Assembly: GCF_006517235.1 (NCBI RefSeq)
Contig: NZ_CP041188.1
Span: forward strand, 4,464,001-4,528,000
Length of the DNA stretch: 64,000 nt
DNA from: Pseudarthrobacter sp. NIBRBAC000502772
GTDB lineage: Bacteria; Actinomycetota; Actinomycetes; Actinomycetales; Micrococcaceae
Direction: 5' to 3'
The notes beneath the pieces are model-generated. The model did no database searches and was not told the origin of the DNA. It saw nothing but the letters and a program-made list of their open reading frames with translations. Below, piece after piece: positions 41,906-51,402 of the stretch. The position numbers and the translations under genes were made by a program. The first letter of the stretch is position 1; the number at the start of each line of letters is the position of its first letter.

Positions 41906-42083
41906 GGGTTTGATCCTATCGATCGAAATCCGCCAGTCAGAACGGCGGCTGCATGGCGCCCGGGAAACAGCAGCCGGACGCCCGGCCGGCACTCATATTC
42001 GGACTTAGGTTCCGTCACAGCACCTGCACAGTATCGCCCGGGATGGTAGAGAACAGCCCACCAACAGATTCCGGAGAATCCCG

Positions 42084-42812
42084 ATGACTTCCATCATTTT
42101 CATCGCCGCAGACCTCGCGGCCATCAGCATCCTCACGTTCGTCCTCTACCTCCGCCGCCACCGCCGCCGCGACCTGGTGGTCTCGTACCTGGGCATGAAC
42201 GTGGGCGTCCTGGCCGTGGCCACCGCCCTGTCCGGCTCCGCTGCCGGACTCGGCCTGGGACTTGGCCTCTTCGGCGTCCTGTCCATCATCCGGCTCCGCT
42301 CCACCGAGCTGGCCCAGCACGAGGTGGCCTACTACTTCTCGGCCCTGGCGCTGGGACTCATCGCCGGCCTCGGCATCGAGCCTGTGTGGCTCACCGCCTC
42401 CCTGATGGGCCTGATCCTGCTGGTGATGTTCGTCGGCGACCACCCCCGCGTGCTGCCCGCGCACAGGTACCAGATGGTCATCCTGGACCGGGCCCTGGCG
42501 GCGGACGGCGAACTGTACGCCCGGCTCGAGGAAGTCCTGCACGGCAAGGTCCACTCCGCCACTGTCCAGGAGCTTGACCTGGTCAACGACAAAACCATCG
42601 TGGACGTCCGCTACGCCTACAGCCCCCGCGTCGTCCAGCCCGCCGCCCACGCCACCATCTCAGCCATCACGACGGCGGCACCCCGGCATGCAGTACCGGT
42701 ACCTTCCGTGATGCTCCCGACAGAGGAAACAGCGCCGGCTGTGCCTGCCGACTTCGCGGCCGACCCCGTTCGTGCGGCTGACCCCGTCCACGCCTCGGCA
42801 GGTGCGGCATGA
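42084..42812 (+). CDS. DUF4956 membrane protein
   Basis: A 242-residue protein with about four N-terminal membrane helices (ISILTFVLYLRRHRRRDLVV, LGLGLGLFGVLSIIRLRS, LALGLIAGLGIEPVWLT) and a soluble C-terminal part with an Ala/Pro tail. DUF4956 genes usually precede a VTC-domain polyphosphate polymerase and a CotH-like protein. Here the ATGA junction leads into a VTC gene that is cut off after 35 codons, so DUF4956 has lost its partners. Confidence 0.85.
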   Translation: MTSIIFIAADLAAISILTFVLYLRRHRRRDLVVSYLGMNVGVLAVATALSGSAAGLGLGLGLFGVLSIIRLRSTELAQHEVAYYFSALALGLIAGLGIEPVWLTASLMGLILLVMFVGDHPRVLPAHRYQMVILDRALAADGELYARLEEVLHGKVHSATVQELDLVNDKTIVDVRYAYSPRVVQPAAHATISAITTAAPRHAVPVPSVMLPTEETAPAVPADFAADPVRAADPVHASAGAA

Positions 42813-42945
42813 ACGCCCCCGCAGGCGTCGGCGTCGTCAGCAGCCTCAGCGGGCTGCCGGCCGTGGGGCTGGACGAACTGAACGCCGAAGCCGCGCTGCA
42901 GACCCGGGTGGACCCACCTTCACCGGCAGCTCGTCCACCACCTAA
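42809..42945 (+). pseudogene. VTC-domain polyphosphate polymerase, N-terminal stub fused to another gene's tail
   Basis: From the ATG at 42809 the frame reads GLPAVGLDELNAEAALQTRV followed by Asp, the start of a VTC domain (LxELNxxAxLxTRVDRKY). At 42911-42916 this stops being VTC. In another frame the next bases read PTFTGSSSTT-stop (TAA 42943), which looks like the C-terminal end of a downstream surface or CotH-like protein. An internal deletion has joined the two. Confidence 0.7.
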
Positions 42946-43006
42946 GACGATCGCCCCGTGAGACGCCGATGTCGGGGGCGGGAGGTCGCTCTGGCAGGCT
43001 AGGAAC

Positions 43007-43903
43007 GTGATTGCAATCCTGTCTGCACCAAGTAACCTCGGCCTGCGGCCTCCAAGACGCGGCAGTGTGCCCGGCACAGCCAAAGCACCCGAGGCCCTAA
43101 GAGAAGCCGGTCTATTCAAGCGGCTCGCACAGGTGGGGGCGATTGACGCTGGCGTAGTCCTTCCAGGGCGGTACGTCGATGACGACACCACTCGCTCGGC
43201 TGGCCATGTTCGCAACGAGGCTGCGATGGCCGAGCACGCCCATCGACTTGCCGATCGTCTGGCGGGTGTTATCGAAGCAGGAAATACTCCGTTGGTGGTC
43301 GGCGGAGATTGCAGCGTCCTACTCGGAATCGGCCTCGCTCTCTCGCGGCGCGGCCGGACTGGCCTGGTTCATGTAGATGGCCACACTGACTTTCGGCACC
43401 CTGGCAACAGCGAGGAGTGCGCTAGCGTCGCCGGTGAAGACCTTGCCGCTGCCGTTGGCCTGCACTGGCCAGCAATCGCGAATATGGACGGATTCGGGCC
43501 GTACTTCCCCCCAGCTCGTACCGTCCACATAGGGCACCGAGACGATGATGCAGAGGCTTCCGAAGCGCGTCGGAAACTGGGCCTCGTCGTCTCCGCCCAA
43601 GAAGCCCTTGCTCAGGCGCCGGACGCCATCGCCGCTGCAGCTCTTGCAGTTGCGGGCGTTGGCTACTGGCTGCAGATCGACGTCGACGTACTCGATCCCA
43701 GCGTGATGCCAGCCGTAGACAGTCCCGACCCAGGAGGATTCGCCGCGAATGAACTGACGGAACTTCTGGCTCAGCTCGCCCCATGGGCCATCGGGGCGTC
43801 AGTGACCGTGTTCGACCCTGACCTCGACCCCGACGGACGGTACTCCCGCGTGGTTACCGACGTCATTTCGGACGGTCTCGCGCGACTAGGTGTGGCTGCC
43901 TGA
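43007..43903 (+). CDS. Arginase/ureohydrolase-family protein with Cys at a metal-ligand position
   Basis: A 298-residue protein with the three ureohydrolase motifs: VVGGDCSVLLG (usual GGDHS), VHVDGHTDFR (usual DAHxD) and QIDVDVLDPSVMP (usual SxDxDxxDP). The first motif has Cys102 where the Mn-binding His normally stands, as in the hydroxyarginase DcsB of D-cycloserine synthesis. So it may act on an arginine analogue or other guanidine. Base composition is slightly unlike its neighbours. It stands alone between a deletion scar and a repeat region. The GTG at 43007 starts the family N-terminus. Confidence 0.85.
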   Translation: MIAILSAPSNLGLRPPRRGSVPGTAKAPEALREAGLFKRLAQVGAIDAGVVLPGRYVDDDTTRSAGHVRNEAAMAEHAHRLADRLAGVIEAGNTPLVVGGDCSVLLGIGLALSRRGRTGLVHVDGHTDFRHPGNSEECASVAGEDLAAAVGLHWPAIANMDGFGPYFPPARTVHIGHRDDDAEASEARRKLGLVVSAQEALAQAPDAIAAAALAVAGVGYWLQIDVDVLDPSVMPAVDSPDPGGFAANELTELLAQLAPWAIGASVTVFDPDLDPDGRYSRVVTDVISDGLARLGVAA

Positions 43904-43996
43904 CCTCCCCACCCCAGTAAGGGATCCCCCTACCGGCCAACCGGGCGTGTCATTTACCGCTGCAGAAACGCCGCCATTTAGCGCTGCGATTCATAA

Positions 43997-44042
43997 AAGT
44001 GAGAGAGCGTTGCGAATTAAGTCGCATCAAGTGAGAGAGCGT
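43997..44042. repeat. Direct repeat AAGTGAGAGAGCGT, two copies 32 bp apart
   Basis: Exact 14-bp copies at 43997-44010 and 44029-44042 in the 233-bp gap after the arginase gene. Upstream, the words CCGCC-ATTTA and GCGCTGC also recur loosely. The spacing of three helical turns would suit tandem binding by one protein, or this is a fragment of a dispersed repeat. Confidence 0.6.
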
Positions 44043-44136
44043 CCGGGGGTGTAGAGGGGGCAGCGTTTTTGGTCCTGTGAGCTTTCCGGATATCGGCGCA
44101 TACTTGAACGCACAGGCCACGCCATGGGAGGACACC

Positions 44137-44334
44137 ATGAAGTTTCTCGGAGCACTTATTGTCATCTGGCTGATCATCGGAGGAATCGCCGCCTGGCAGC
44201 GCGGCTATTTCGGCGGGGCTCCAGGGTCCTGCGCCGCGGCGGGAACGGTGGCCGTGACCATCGTCGCCGGGCCCTTGAACTACCTGGGCGTCAACCCGCA
44301 GGTCGGCTGCGAGCTGCCCCAACCCTCCCAGTAG
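44137..44334 (+). CDS. Small membrane protein, 65 residues
   Basis: The ATG at 44137 follows GGAGG by 5 nt. The product has two hydrophobic segments (FLGALIVIWLIIGGIAA and AAAGTVAVTIVAGPLNYLG) separated by a basic loop WQRGYFGG, and a short Pro-rich end with Cys residues. No family recognised; small proteins of this form occur in other Arthrobacter-like genomes. An in-frame ATG 20 codons upstream lacks a ribosome site. Confidence 0.7.
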   Translation: MKFLGALIVIWLIIGGIAAWQRGYFGGAPGSCAAAGTVAVTIVAGPLNYLGVNPQVGCELPQPSQ

Positions 44335-44414
44335 CCAGATCCTTGGTGCCCCGGCGTGTGGTCCCTAGAGTAGGGAATGCCGGGCGCTGGCTTTTGCTTG
44401 GCGCCCGAAACTGA

Positions 44415-45287
<873 letters not shown>

Positions 45288-45291
45288 CAAA

Positions 45292-45336
45292 AAAGAGTGG
45301 AAGGGCCAGGCGTTTCGCCTGGCCCTTCCACTCTTT
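45292..45336. terminator. Bidirectional Rho-independent terminator
   Basis: A perfect 21-bp stem (AAAGAGTGGAAGGGCCAGGC continuing to G, and its complement) with a TTT loop, flanked by A-runs on one side and T-runs on the other, between convergent hydrolase and desaturase genes. Confidence 0.95.
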
Positions 45337-45350
45337 AAGGCTTAGTCAGC

Positions 45351-46538
45351 TCAAGCCCTGGCGGCCTTGCCCGGCAGCGCCAGCTTGAAGACCTTCGCCC
45401 AGGAAGATCCCACCTGCTTCAGCAGCGGACCAGTGGTGTACTTCAGGCCATAGCGCTGGCAGATCTCGCGGACCCGCGGAGCAACCTCGGCGTACCGGTT
45501 GGACGGCAGGTCCGGGAAGAGGTGGTGCTCGATCTGGTGCGACAGGTTGCCGGTCATCAGGTGCATGAACTTGGAACCGGAGATGTTGGCCGAGCCGATC
45601 ATCTGGCGGACGTACCAGTCACCGCGGGTTTCGCCTTCCACCATTTCCTCGGTGAAGGTGTCCGCGCCTTCGGGGAAGTGGCCGCAGAAGATCACGGCGT
45701 GCGCCCACACGTTGCGGACGGCGTTGGCGGTCAGCGTGCCGTAGAGGGCCTGCTTGCCGGAACCGGTGAGCATGGCGACGGCGGGCGTGGCCGCGTAGTC
45801 CTTGGTGAACTGGGTGACCACCTTGCGGCCCAGCGCCTTGAGGTCCTTGAGCAGTGCTTCCTTGGACTTCTTGCCTGCCTGGTACTCAGCAAGCTCCAGG
45901 TCGTAAATGGCGATGCCCCATTCGAAGACAGGAGCCAGGATGGCGTTGTACAGCGGGTTGCCCAGGTTATGAGGCTTCCACGGCTGGCTCTCGTCCATCC
46001 GCAGGAGGTTGTATCCGACGTCGTTGTCCTTGCCCACCACGTTGGTCCAGCGGTGGTGGAGGTCATTGTGGCTGTGCTGCCAGGAGCGCGCCGGGGTAAC
46101 GAAGTCCCATTCCCAGGTGGTGGAGTGGATGTCCGGGTCACGCATCCAGTCCCACTGCCCGTGCAGGATGTTGTGGCCGAGTTCCATGTTTTCCAGGATC
46201 TTGGCGAAGCTCAGCAGCGTGGTGCCGGTGACCCAGGCTGCCTTGTTCTTGCTGACCAGCAGTGCCGCGCGGCCGGAGATCTCGAGTCCGCGCTGGATCT
46301 TGATCATGCGGCGGATGTAGGCGGCGTCGGATGCGCCGCGCTTGGCGAGGATTTCGTCGCGGATCGCGTCGAGTTCCCGGCCCAGCTCAGCTACCTGTTC
46401 GTCGGAAAGGTGCGCGGCAGCGGGCGGGCGGACAGAGGGGCCGCCGGACTCGGCGAGCGCTCCGGGGCGCGTCTTTGCCGCTCCGGTCGGGGCGGCCTTG
46501 CTTTCTGAAACTGATTTGTTTTCTGAAACTACTGACAT
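45351..46538 (-). CDS. Membrane fatty acid desaturase (DesA3-like acyl-CoA delta-9 type)
   Basis: A 395-residue di-iron desaturase with the three histidine boxes: GHNILHGQW, HNDLHHRW and HQIEHHLFPDLP. The N-terminal 55 residues are a soluble Ser/Ala-rich leader. It introduces a double bond in membrane acyl chains. The gene follows, 13 nt downstream, a 2Fe-2S flavoprotein reductase that would supply electrons, as in the mycobacterial DesA3-Rv3230c pair. A terminator is 15 nt beyond the stop. Confidence 0.93.
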   Translation of the reverse strand: MSVVSENKSVSESKAAPTGAAKTRPGALAESGGPSVRPPAAAHLSDEQVAELGRELDAIRDEILAKRGASDAAYIRRMIKIQRGLEISGRAALLVSKNKAAWVTGTTLLSFAKILENMELGHNILHGQWDWMRDPDIHSTTWEWDFVTPARSWQHSHNDLHHRWTNVVGKDNDVGYNLLRMDESQPWKPHNLGNPLYNAILAPVFEWGIAIYDLELAEYQAGKKSKEALLKDLKALGRKVVTQFTKDYAATPAVAMLTGSGKQALYGTLTANAVRNVWAHAVIFCGHFPEGADTFTEEMVEGETRGDWYVRQMIGSANISGSKFMHLMTGNLSHQIEHHLFPDLPSNRYAEVAPRVREICQRYGLKYTTGPLLKQVGSSWAKVFKLALPGKAARA

Positions 46539-46551
46539 GCGTTAATGCTCC

Positions 46552-47649
46552 TCAGAGTTCGAGGTTGACGGGTCCGGCGGCTGCCGAGACACACGTTTGG
46601 ATTAGTTGGCCGGGTTCGCCGTGGACTTCGTTGGTGCGAAGGTCACGGACCTGTCCGGCCAGGAGCGGAGTCAGGCAACTGTGGCAGATCCCCATCCGGC
46701 AGCCGCTGGGCATCAGCACCCCGGCGTCCTCGCCGACGTCGAGCAGCGGAGTATCGCCGTCGGCGTCAATTTCCCGGTCCGACGCCTCAAAGGTGACCAG
46801 GCCGCCGTCGTGCCCTACACCCCCGGCGAAGGTGGTGTTGAACCGTTCAATCATCAGGTTGCCGGGATCGCCGGCGAGCGCAACATCGGAACCGGGGGCA
46901 CCGGCGGTGAGGGACGCCTGCTTCCACAGGGCCTCGGCGTCGTCCAGGAAACTGTCCGGACCGCAGGCGTAGGCGGCGCGTTCCTTCCAGTCCGGGCAGA
47001 TGTCATCGAGCTCGGCCGTGTTGGTCAGGTCCATGCGGCCCTGCTCGCCGGTGTACCAGTGGGCCAGCCGGAAGTTGGGGAACTGGTCAGCCAGTTCGGC
47101 GAGTTCCTCGCGGAAGAGGCTGTCGCCGGGCGTGCGGGCTGAGTGGACCAGGACGACGTCGGCATCCGGGCGGCGGGGAACAAGCGTGCGGATCATGGAC
47201 ATCACCGGAGTGATGCCGCTGCCGGCGGTGACCATCAGGAGCGGCCTGGGGTGCTCGGGCAGGACGAAGTCGCCTTGCGGGGGTGCCAGGAAAAGGACGT
47301 CGCCCGGTTTGGTGGTCCGGACCAGGGTTCCGGAAACAGCGCCGACGTCGGTGACGGTGATGGCCGGGTCCTTGCCGGCGGGGGCGCTCAGCGAATACGA
47401 GCGCCAGTGGCGGACGCCGTCCAGCTCAACGCCTATGCGCGCCCACTGGCCAGCCAGGTGGGAATGCCAGCCGCGGCCGGGACGGAAGAAGATGGTGGCC
47501 GACTGTGCCGTTTCCTGGACCACACGGGTCACCACTCCACGCAGCTGGCGCGCGGAGAAAACAGGGTTAAAGAGCGCCAGAATATCTTCCGGTGCCAATG
47601 GCGTTGTCAGTACGGAAGCCGCCTGTGCCAGCTGACGTAGCCGGATCAT
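46552..47649 (-). CDS. Ferredoxin reductase with C-terminal 2Fe-2S domain (desaturase electron donor)
   Basis: A 365-residue flavo-iron-sulfur protein. The order is an FAD domain (HWRSYSLSAP), an NAD(P) domain (LLMVTAGSGITPVMSMIRTL, AYACGPDSFLDD) and a plant-type [2Fe-2S] domain with SGCRMGICHSCLTPLL and a distal Cys in LIQTCVS. It should pass electrons from NADPH to the adjacent desaturase. The start MIRLRQLAQAASVL is chosen; the frame runs 29 codons further but that part is Arg/Cys-rich without family match. Confidence 0.92.
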   Translation of the reverse strand: MIRLRQLAQAASVLTTPLAPEDILALFNPVFSARQLRGVVTRVVQETAQSATIFFRPGRGWHSHLAGQWARIGVELDGVRHWRSYSLSAPAGKDPAITVTDVGAVSGTLVRTTKPGDVLFLAPPQGDFVLPEHPRPLLMVTAGSGITPVMSMIRTLVPRRPDADVVLVHSARTPGDSLFREELAELADQFPNFRLAHWYTGEQGRMDLTNTAELDDICPDWKERAAYACGPDSFLDDAEALWKQASLTAGAPGSDVALAGDPGNLMIERFNTTFAGGVGHDGGLVTFEASDREIDADGDTPLLDVGEDAGVLMPSGCRMGICHSCLTPLLAGQVRDLRTNEVHGEPGQLIQTCVSAAAGPVNLEL

Positions 47650-47782
47650 GCAGTCAAACCTAAAGCGGCGCGAGCCATATGTCTCTCTCCTGACCGTTCC
47701 GCAGTCACGCAGTAATGTTGGGGCCTCAGCCCCCAATGCCCGCTACAAGCCTAACGGCTGTGGCTTGCTGATGGTTCCCGGG

Positions 47783-47986
47783 TCAGCGGCTGTCCCGGTC
47801 TTCGAATTCCTCATCGAGGTCGTGGTGCCTGAACTCCGTCTCCGGGTTCGGCTCCCCCTCGGCCACGTACTCGTAGTCCAATTGGCGTTGCACCTGGCTG
47901 TCCAGAACCTGCAGTTCCCGGTCCGGAACGGTGGAAAGATCTTCCGGGAACTCATCTTCCGGTGTCAGGTGGAGCTTTTCGGACAT
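47783..47986 (-). CDS. Small acidic hypothetical protein, 67 residues
   Basis: GAGAGG precedes the ATG by 6 nt. The product is strongly acidic and soluble (LHLTPEDEFPEDLSTVPDRE, ETEFRHHDLDEEFEDRDSR) with a helical centre VLDSQVQRQLDYEYVAEGEP. No family recognised. It is isolated between the reductase and the flavin oxidoreductase genes. Confidence 0.65.
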   Translation of the reverse strand: MSEKLHLTPEDEFPEDLSTVPDRELQVLDSQVQRQLDYEYVAEGEPNPETEFRHHDLDEEFEDRDSR

Positions 47987-48088
47987 GTTGAGCCTCTCTG
48001 GGCCGTGACAGAAAGCCGGGCCACCGTGGCCCGTACCTTCTCAGGATATTCCCTTCCGGGCGGATCGCCCAGCGGAAATTACGCCGGA

Positions 48089-49123
48089 TCAGGAACGGGC
48101 CGGGGTCCAGCCGACGGCGGGCGCAATGTACCGGGCGATGTTTCCCAGCATTTTGGCATTGAAGTCAACGCCCAGCTGGTTGGGCACTGTCACCAGCAGC
48201 GTGTCCGCGGCCTGGACCGCTGCGTCGGCCGCCAACTGCTCGGCCAGGACATCCGGAGCACCCGCATAGGTCTTGCCAAAGCGTGCCGTCAGTCCGTCGA
48301 TGACGCCCACCTGGTCCCGGCTGTCCCGCAGCGCGCTGCCCGCAAAATACCTGCTGTCCTCGTCGTCCACGATTGGCAGGATGCTCCGGCTGACAGAGAC
48401 CCGCGGCTGGTGGCTGTGTCCTGCCACGGTCCAGGCCTCCCGGAAGAGTTGGATTTGCTCCGCCTGAAGCTGGTCGAAGGGGACGCCGGTGTCCTCGGTG
48501 AGAAGGGTGGAGCTCATAAGGTTCATGCCCAGGCCGGCCGCCCACACGGCGGTGTTGCGGCTACCGGCGCCCCACCAGATCCGCTCTGTCAGGCCCGGTG
48601 ACTGCGGCTGGACCGGCAACAGGCCAATGGCTCCGCCGGCGTAGCGCGGGTCCGCCTCGGCCACGCCGGCGCCGCTGATGGCGTGCCGGAACTCGGCTGT
48701 GTGCCGGCGGGCCATGTCTGCGGCGGTCTCCCCTTCGGCCGGTTGGTGGCCGAAGGCGGCAGCCCCGTTCCGGGCGGGCTCTGGTGAACCACGGCTGATG
48801 CCCAGCTGCAGCCTGCCGCCGCTGATCAGATCCGTGGCGGCGGCTTCCTCGGCCATGTACAGCGGATTTTCGTACCGCATGTCGATCACGCCCGTGCCCA
48901 TCTCTATCCGGCTGGTCCGGGCCGCGATGGCTGCCAGCAGCGGGAAGGGGGACGCCTGCTGACGGGCGAAGTGGTGCACCCGGAAGAAGGCGCCGTCGAT
49001 ACCGAGTTCCTCGGCGGCCACCGCCAGCTCAATGCCCTGGCGGAGGGCCTCGCCGGCGGTTCGGGTGCGGGAGCCCTGGCCGGGGCCCCAGTGGCCGAAG
49101 GAAAGGAATCCGATGCGTTGCAT
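48089..49123 (-). CDS. LLM-class flavin-dependent oxidoreductase
   Basis: A 344-residue bacterial-luciferase-like TIM barrel: [74 protein letters not shown] or F420 use cannot be told. It is closest to monooxygenase-like LLM proteins without known substrate. The start at 49123 gives the family N-terminus; an earlier in-frame start would run toward the divergent ynfA-type gene, 54 bp away. Confidence 0.9.
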   Translation of the reverse strand: MQRIGFLSFGHWGPGQGSRTRTAGEALRQGIELAVAAEELGIDGAFFRVHHFARQQASPFPLLAAIAARTSRIEMGTGVIDMRYENPLYMAEEAAATDLISGGRLQLGISRGSPEPARNGAAAFGHQPAEGETAADMARRHTAEFRHAISGAGVAEADPRYAGGAIGLLPVQPQSPGLTERIWWGAGSRNTAVWAAGLGMNLMSSTLLTEDTGVPFDQLQAEQIQLFREAWTVAGHSHQPRVSVSRSILPIVDDEDSRYFAGSALRDSRDQVGVIDGLTARFGKTYAGAPDVLAEQLAADAAVQAADTLLVTVPNQLGVDFNAKMLGNIARYIAPAVGWTPARS

Positions 49124-49177
49124 GTAAGGCCCAACCTCACGCCGGGTGGCCGCATTCCCGGCTGGCATGATGAGCCT

Positions 49178-49531
49178 GTGAGTATTCCTGCTGAAACCGT
49201 GGCGATCGCCAAAACGACTGTGCTGTTCGTCCTGGCCGCTGCTGCCGAGATCGGCGGCGCGTGGCTCGTGTGGCAGTCAGTCCGTGAGGGCAAGGACTGG
49301 TGGTGGGCAGGGCTGGGCGTGATTGCCCTGGGCCTCTACGGTTTTGCGGCCACCCTCCAGCCGGATGCCCATTTCGGCCGGATTCTGGCCGCCTACGGCG
49401 GCGTGTTTGTGGCTGGTTCGCTGGCGTGGGGAATGATCTTCGACGGTTTCCGCCCGGACCGGTGGGACATCGCGGGATCCGTCATTTGCCTGGTCGGGGT
49501 GGCTGTGATCATGTTTGCCCCGCGGAGGTAG
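49178..49531 (+). CDS. YnfA/UPF0060-family membrane protein
   Basis: A 117-residue protein with four helices, the SMR-like YnfA fold: [59 protein letters not shown] and [20 protein letters not shown]. YnfA proteins resemble small multidrug exporters. The GTG at 49178 ([11 protein letters not shown]) gives the normal length. Confidence 0.9.
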   Translation: MSIPAETVAIAKTTVLFVLAAAAEIGGAWLVWQSVREGKDWWWAGLGVIALGLYGFAATLQPDAHFGRILAAYGGVFVAGSLAWGMIFDGFRPDRWDIAGSVICLVGVAVIMFAPRR

Positions 49532-49591
49532 CCCGTACCCGCGGTTGGGAGCACAATTGATCCATCCTTTGGATGTGGATGGTGATCAGCG

Positions 49592-50485
49592 ATGGCCACA
49601 ATAATTGTGGTGGGGTCCGCCCTTTTTCTGCTCCTTGGCCTGCTGGTGGTGGTGCTGTGGGGAGGCCGCAGCATCCGTGAGCCATCCGCCTCACGACCCC
49701 ACCCCTCCACGGGCACCGGCGGGCAAGAGTTCCGGACTGACGAGAAACTGAGCGCGCTGCGCCGGTTCTTCTGGTGGGCCAACGTCGTGTCCTTTTCCGC
49801 ACTGGTCTCTGCGTTGCTTGCCGCCTGGCCCGGCGGGCGGCTGGTCATGCGCATTTTGGCGGACACTTCCCCCGCTTCCGCACAAGGCCGGCTAACGGAG
49901 GCCCAGGCATTCGTGGGAATTCCCAGCGTTGGGGGGACCATGGCCCTGCTGTTCTTCGGTGGCCTGCCGGCCGGCTTCCTTGCCGCGATCCTGTTCCCCC
50001 TCGTGCGCCGCTGGCTTCCACGCGGACGTCTCGCCGGACCGCTGTTCGGTTTGCTCCTCCTCGTGTGGGTAGGGTCCTTGATGGATCCCCTGCGCGCGGA
50101 CAACATCGATTTCAACATCGTTGGACCCGGCTGGCTGTCGGTGGCACTGTATGCCGGACTTGCCCTCCTTCACGGCGCCGTCGTCGCTGCCGCGGCGGGG
50201 TGGTGGAGTGAGCGCCTTCCGCTGTGGGGCTCCGGAGCGGCTAAATTCTATGTTCCGTTGCTCGCTGGTGCCATCTTGTTTCCACCGTTCGCAGTCCTCG
50301 TCGTCATTGGAATCCTCCTCTTGTTCCTCTGGCTGAGCGTCGTTCCGGTTTCCTTGCTGAGATCCGCGCGGCCCCGCCGGACAGTGCCAGTTTGGGTGGG
50401 TGCCGGGGCGATAGTGCTGATCAGTGCCGCCGCGCTTCCTGTTTTCATCAGCGCCGTGGTTTCCATCTCGTCCAGGACCGGCTGA
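49592..50485 (+). CDS. Uncharacterised polytopic membrane protein
   Basis: A 297-residue protein with about seven hydrophobic segments and a Ser/Pro-rich cytoplasmic loop after the first. I recognise no domain. It is in line with ynfA (60-bp gap) and the DUF202-like gene. Representative helices are IIVVGSALFLLLGLLVVVLW, FVGIPSVGGTMALLFFGGLP and LFLWLSVVPVSLL. Confidence 0.72.
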   Translation: MATIIVVGSALFLLLGLLVVVLWGGRSIREPSASRPHPSTGTGGQEFRTDEKLSALRRFFWWANVVSFSALVSALLAAWPGGRLVMRILADTSPASAQGRLTEAQAFVGIPSVGGTMALLFFGGLPAGFLAAILFPLVRRWLPRGRLAGPLFGLLLLVWVGSLMDPLRADNIDFNIVGPGWLSVALYAGLALLHGAVVAAAAGWWSERLPLWGSGAAKFYVPLLAGAILFPPFAVLVVIGILLLFLWLSVVPVSLLRSARPRRTVPVWVGAGAIVLISAAALPVFISAVVSISSRTG

Positions 50486-50507
50486 CGCCAGCGGCCAAAC
50501 TGGCCCC

Positions 50508-50825
50508 GTGCCCAGCGACCAGACGCCGCCCAACGACCCCGTGCCGCCGTCGCGCGGAAAGATCGCCGAACGGCTGCTGGCCGGCGGCATCGCCATCGAG
50601 GCCTTCACCTCGGACCTGTTCCTGGAACCGGTCCGCAAGAGCCTGGCGGTACTGCTCCTGCTCCTGGGCATGCTGCTCAGCGCCGGCGCCGCAGGGCGCT
50701 GGATCCGCGTCGAACGGAGCATGCGCAACAAAACTCCCCTCCCGCTGCCGCTCATTGTGCCGCTGCTGGCCGGCGCAGGGGCACTGGCTGCCGCCGTCGT
50801 CCTGGATTTTATCCTCTGGCGTTAG
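50508..50825 (+). CDS. DUF202-type membrane protein with shortened N-terminus
   Basis: A 105-residue protein from the GTG at 50508. The segment LLAGGIAIEAFTSDLFLEPV and GRWIRVERSMRNKTPLPLPL match the second half of DUF202/YidH proteins. The usual first half, with ERTFLAWIRTSL, is absent: KIAE is followed at once by RLLAGG, as if about a dozen codons were deleted. The frame remains open, so a shortened protein may be made, but function is doubtful. Confidence 0.6.
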   Translation: MPSDQTPPNDPVPPSRGKIAERLLAGGIAIEAFTSDLFLEPVRKSLAVLLLLLGMLLSAGAAGRWIRVERSMRNKTPLPLPLIVPLLAGAGALAAAVVLDFILWR

Positions 50826-50837
50826 CCCGGTGGTCCG

Positions 50838-50935
50838 CACCAGGCTTCCGGACCGATACGTCAGCGGTGCTCTGGACCGCCTTTGCGGGTGTTGCGCTGG
50901 GCGCGCTCGGCATCGGCGTGGTGCTGGCCGGCTGA
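50838..50935 (+). pseudogene. Possible tail of a second small membrane protein
   Basis: In one frame the sequence reads GFRTDTSAVLWTAFAGVALG then ALGIGVVLAG and stop (50933-50935). It looks like the last membrane helix of a small protein; DUF202 genes often come in pairs. There is no start codon or upstream part, so it is probably a fragment. Confidence 0.35.
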
Positions 50936-50950
50936 TTCAGCCGCTGAACG

Positions 50951-51349
50951 TCAGAACATCGGCAGCAGGAAGCCCGCGATGAGCGCCGCGGCACCGATCC
51001 CGGTGAGCACGCGGCCAAGCACGACGGCGGTCCGCCCCACCGGTTCGGGCGCTGCGGTCTGCCACTGTGTGGGGCGCTTGGGGTGGTAGTAGATCGGCAG
51101 CGTGTCGCCCACGGCCAGGTCCTTGATGTCGTAGGGCGACATCGGCGCGTGGTGGACCTGGAACTTGCGGTCAAACCAGCGGAAGCCCGTTCCGGTAGCG
51201 TCCGCGTAGACCACTGCTTCCGCAACGTTCCACGGGTGCACAAACCGCCGAAGGATGCCCGAGTAGAACAGCAGGGCAACCCCCGGCGGAAGGCACAGCC
51301 AGGTCATCATTTCCAGGATGGGACCTGCCATTTCAAGCGCAGTGGGCAT
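50951..51349 (-). CDS. DUF3592 membrane protein
   Basis: A 132-residue protein with helices at both ends (MMTWLCLPPGVALLFYSGIL and VVLGRVLTGIGAAALIAGFL) around a soluble beta region: FDRKFQVHHAPMSPYDIKDL and VGDTLPIYYHPKRPTQWQ, the DUF3592 signature. Function unknown. Single gene. Confidence 0.82.
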   Translation of the reverse strand: MPTALEMAGPILEMMTWLCLPPGVALLFYSGILRRFVHPWNVAEAVVYADATGTGFRWFDRKFQVHHAPMSPYDIKDLAVGDTLPIYYHPKRPTQWQTAAPEPVGRTAVVLGRVLTGIGAAALIAGFLLPMF

Positions 51350-51402
51350 AGCAATGATGCTACCGGGAGTTGCGACCCCCAGCGTGCCCCCGCCCGGCGG
51401 AA

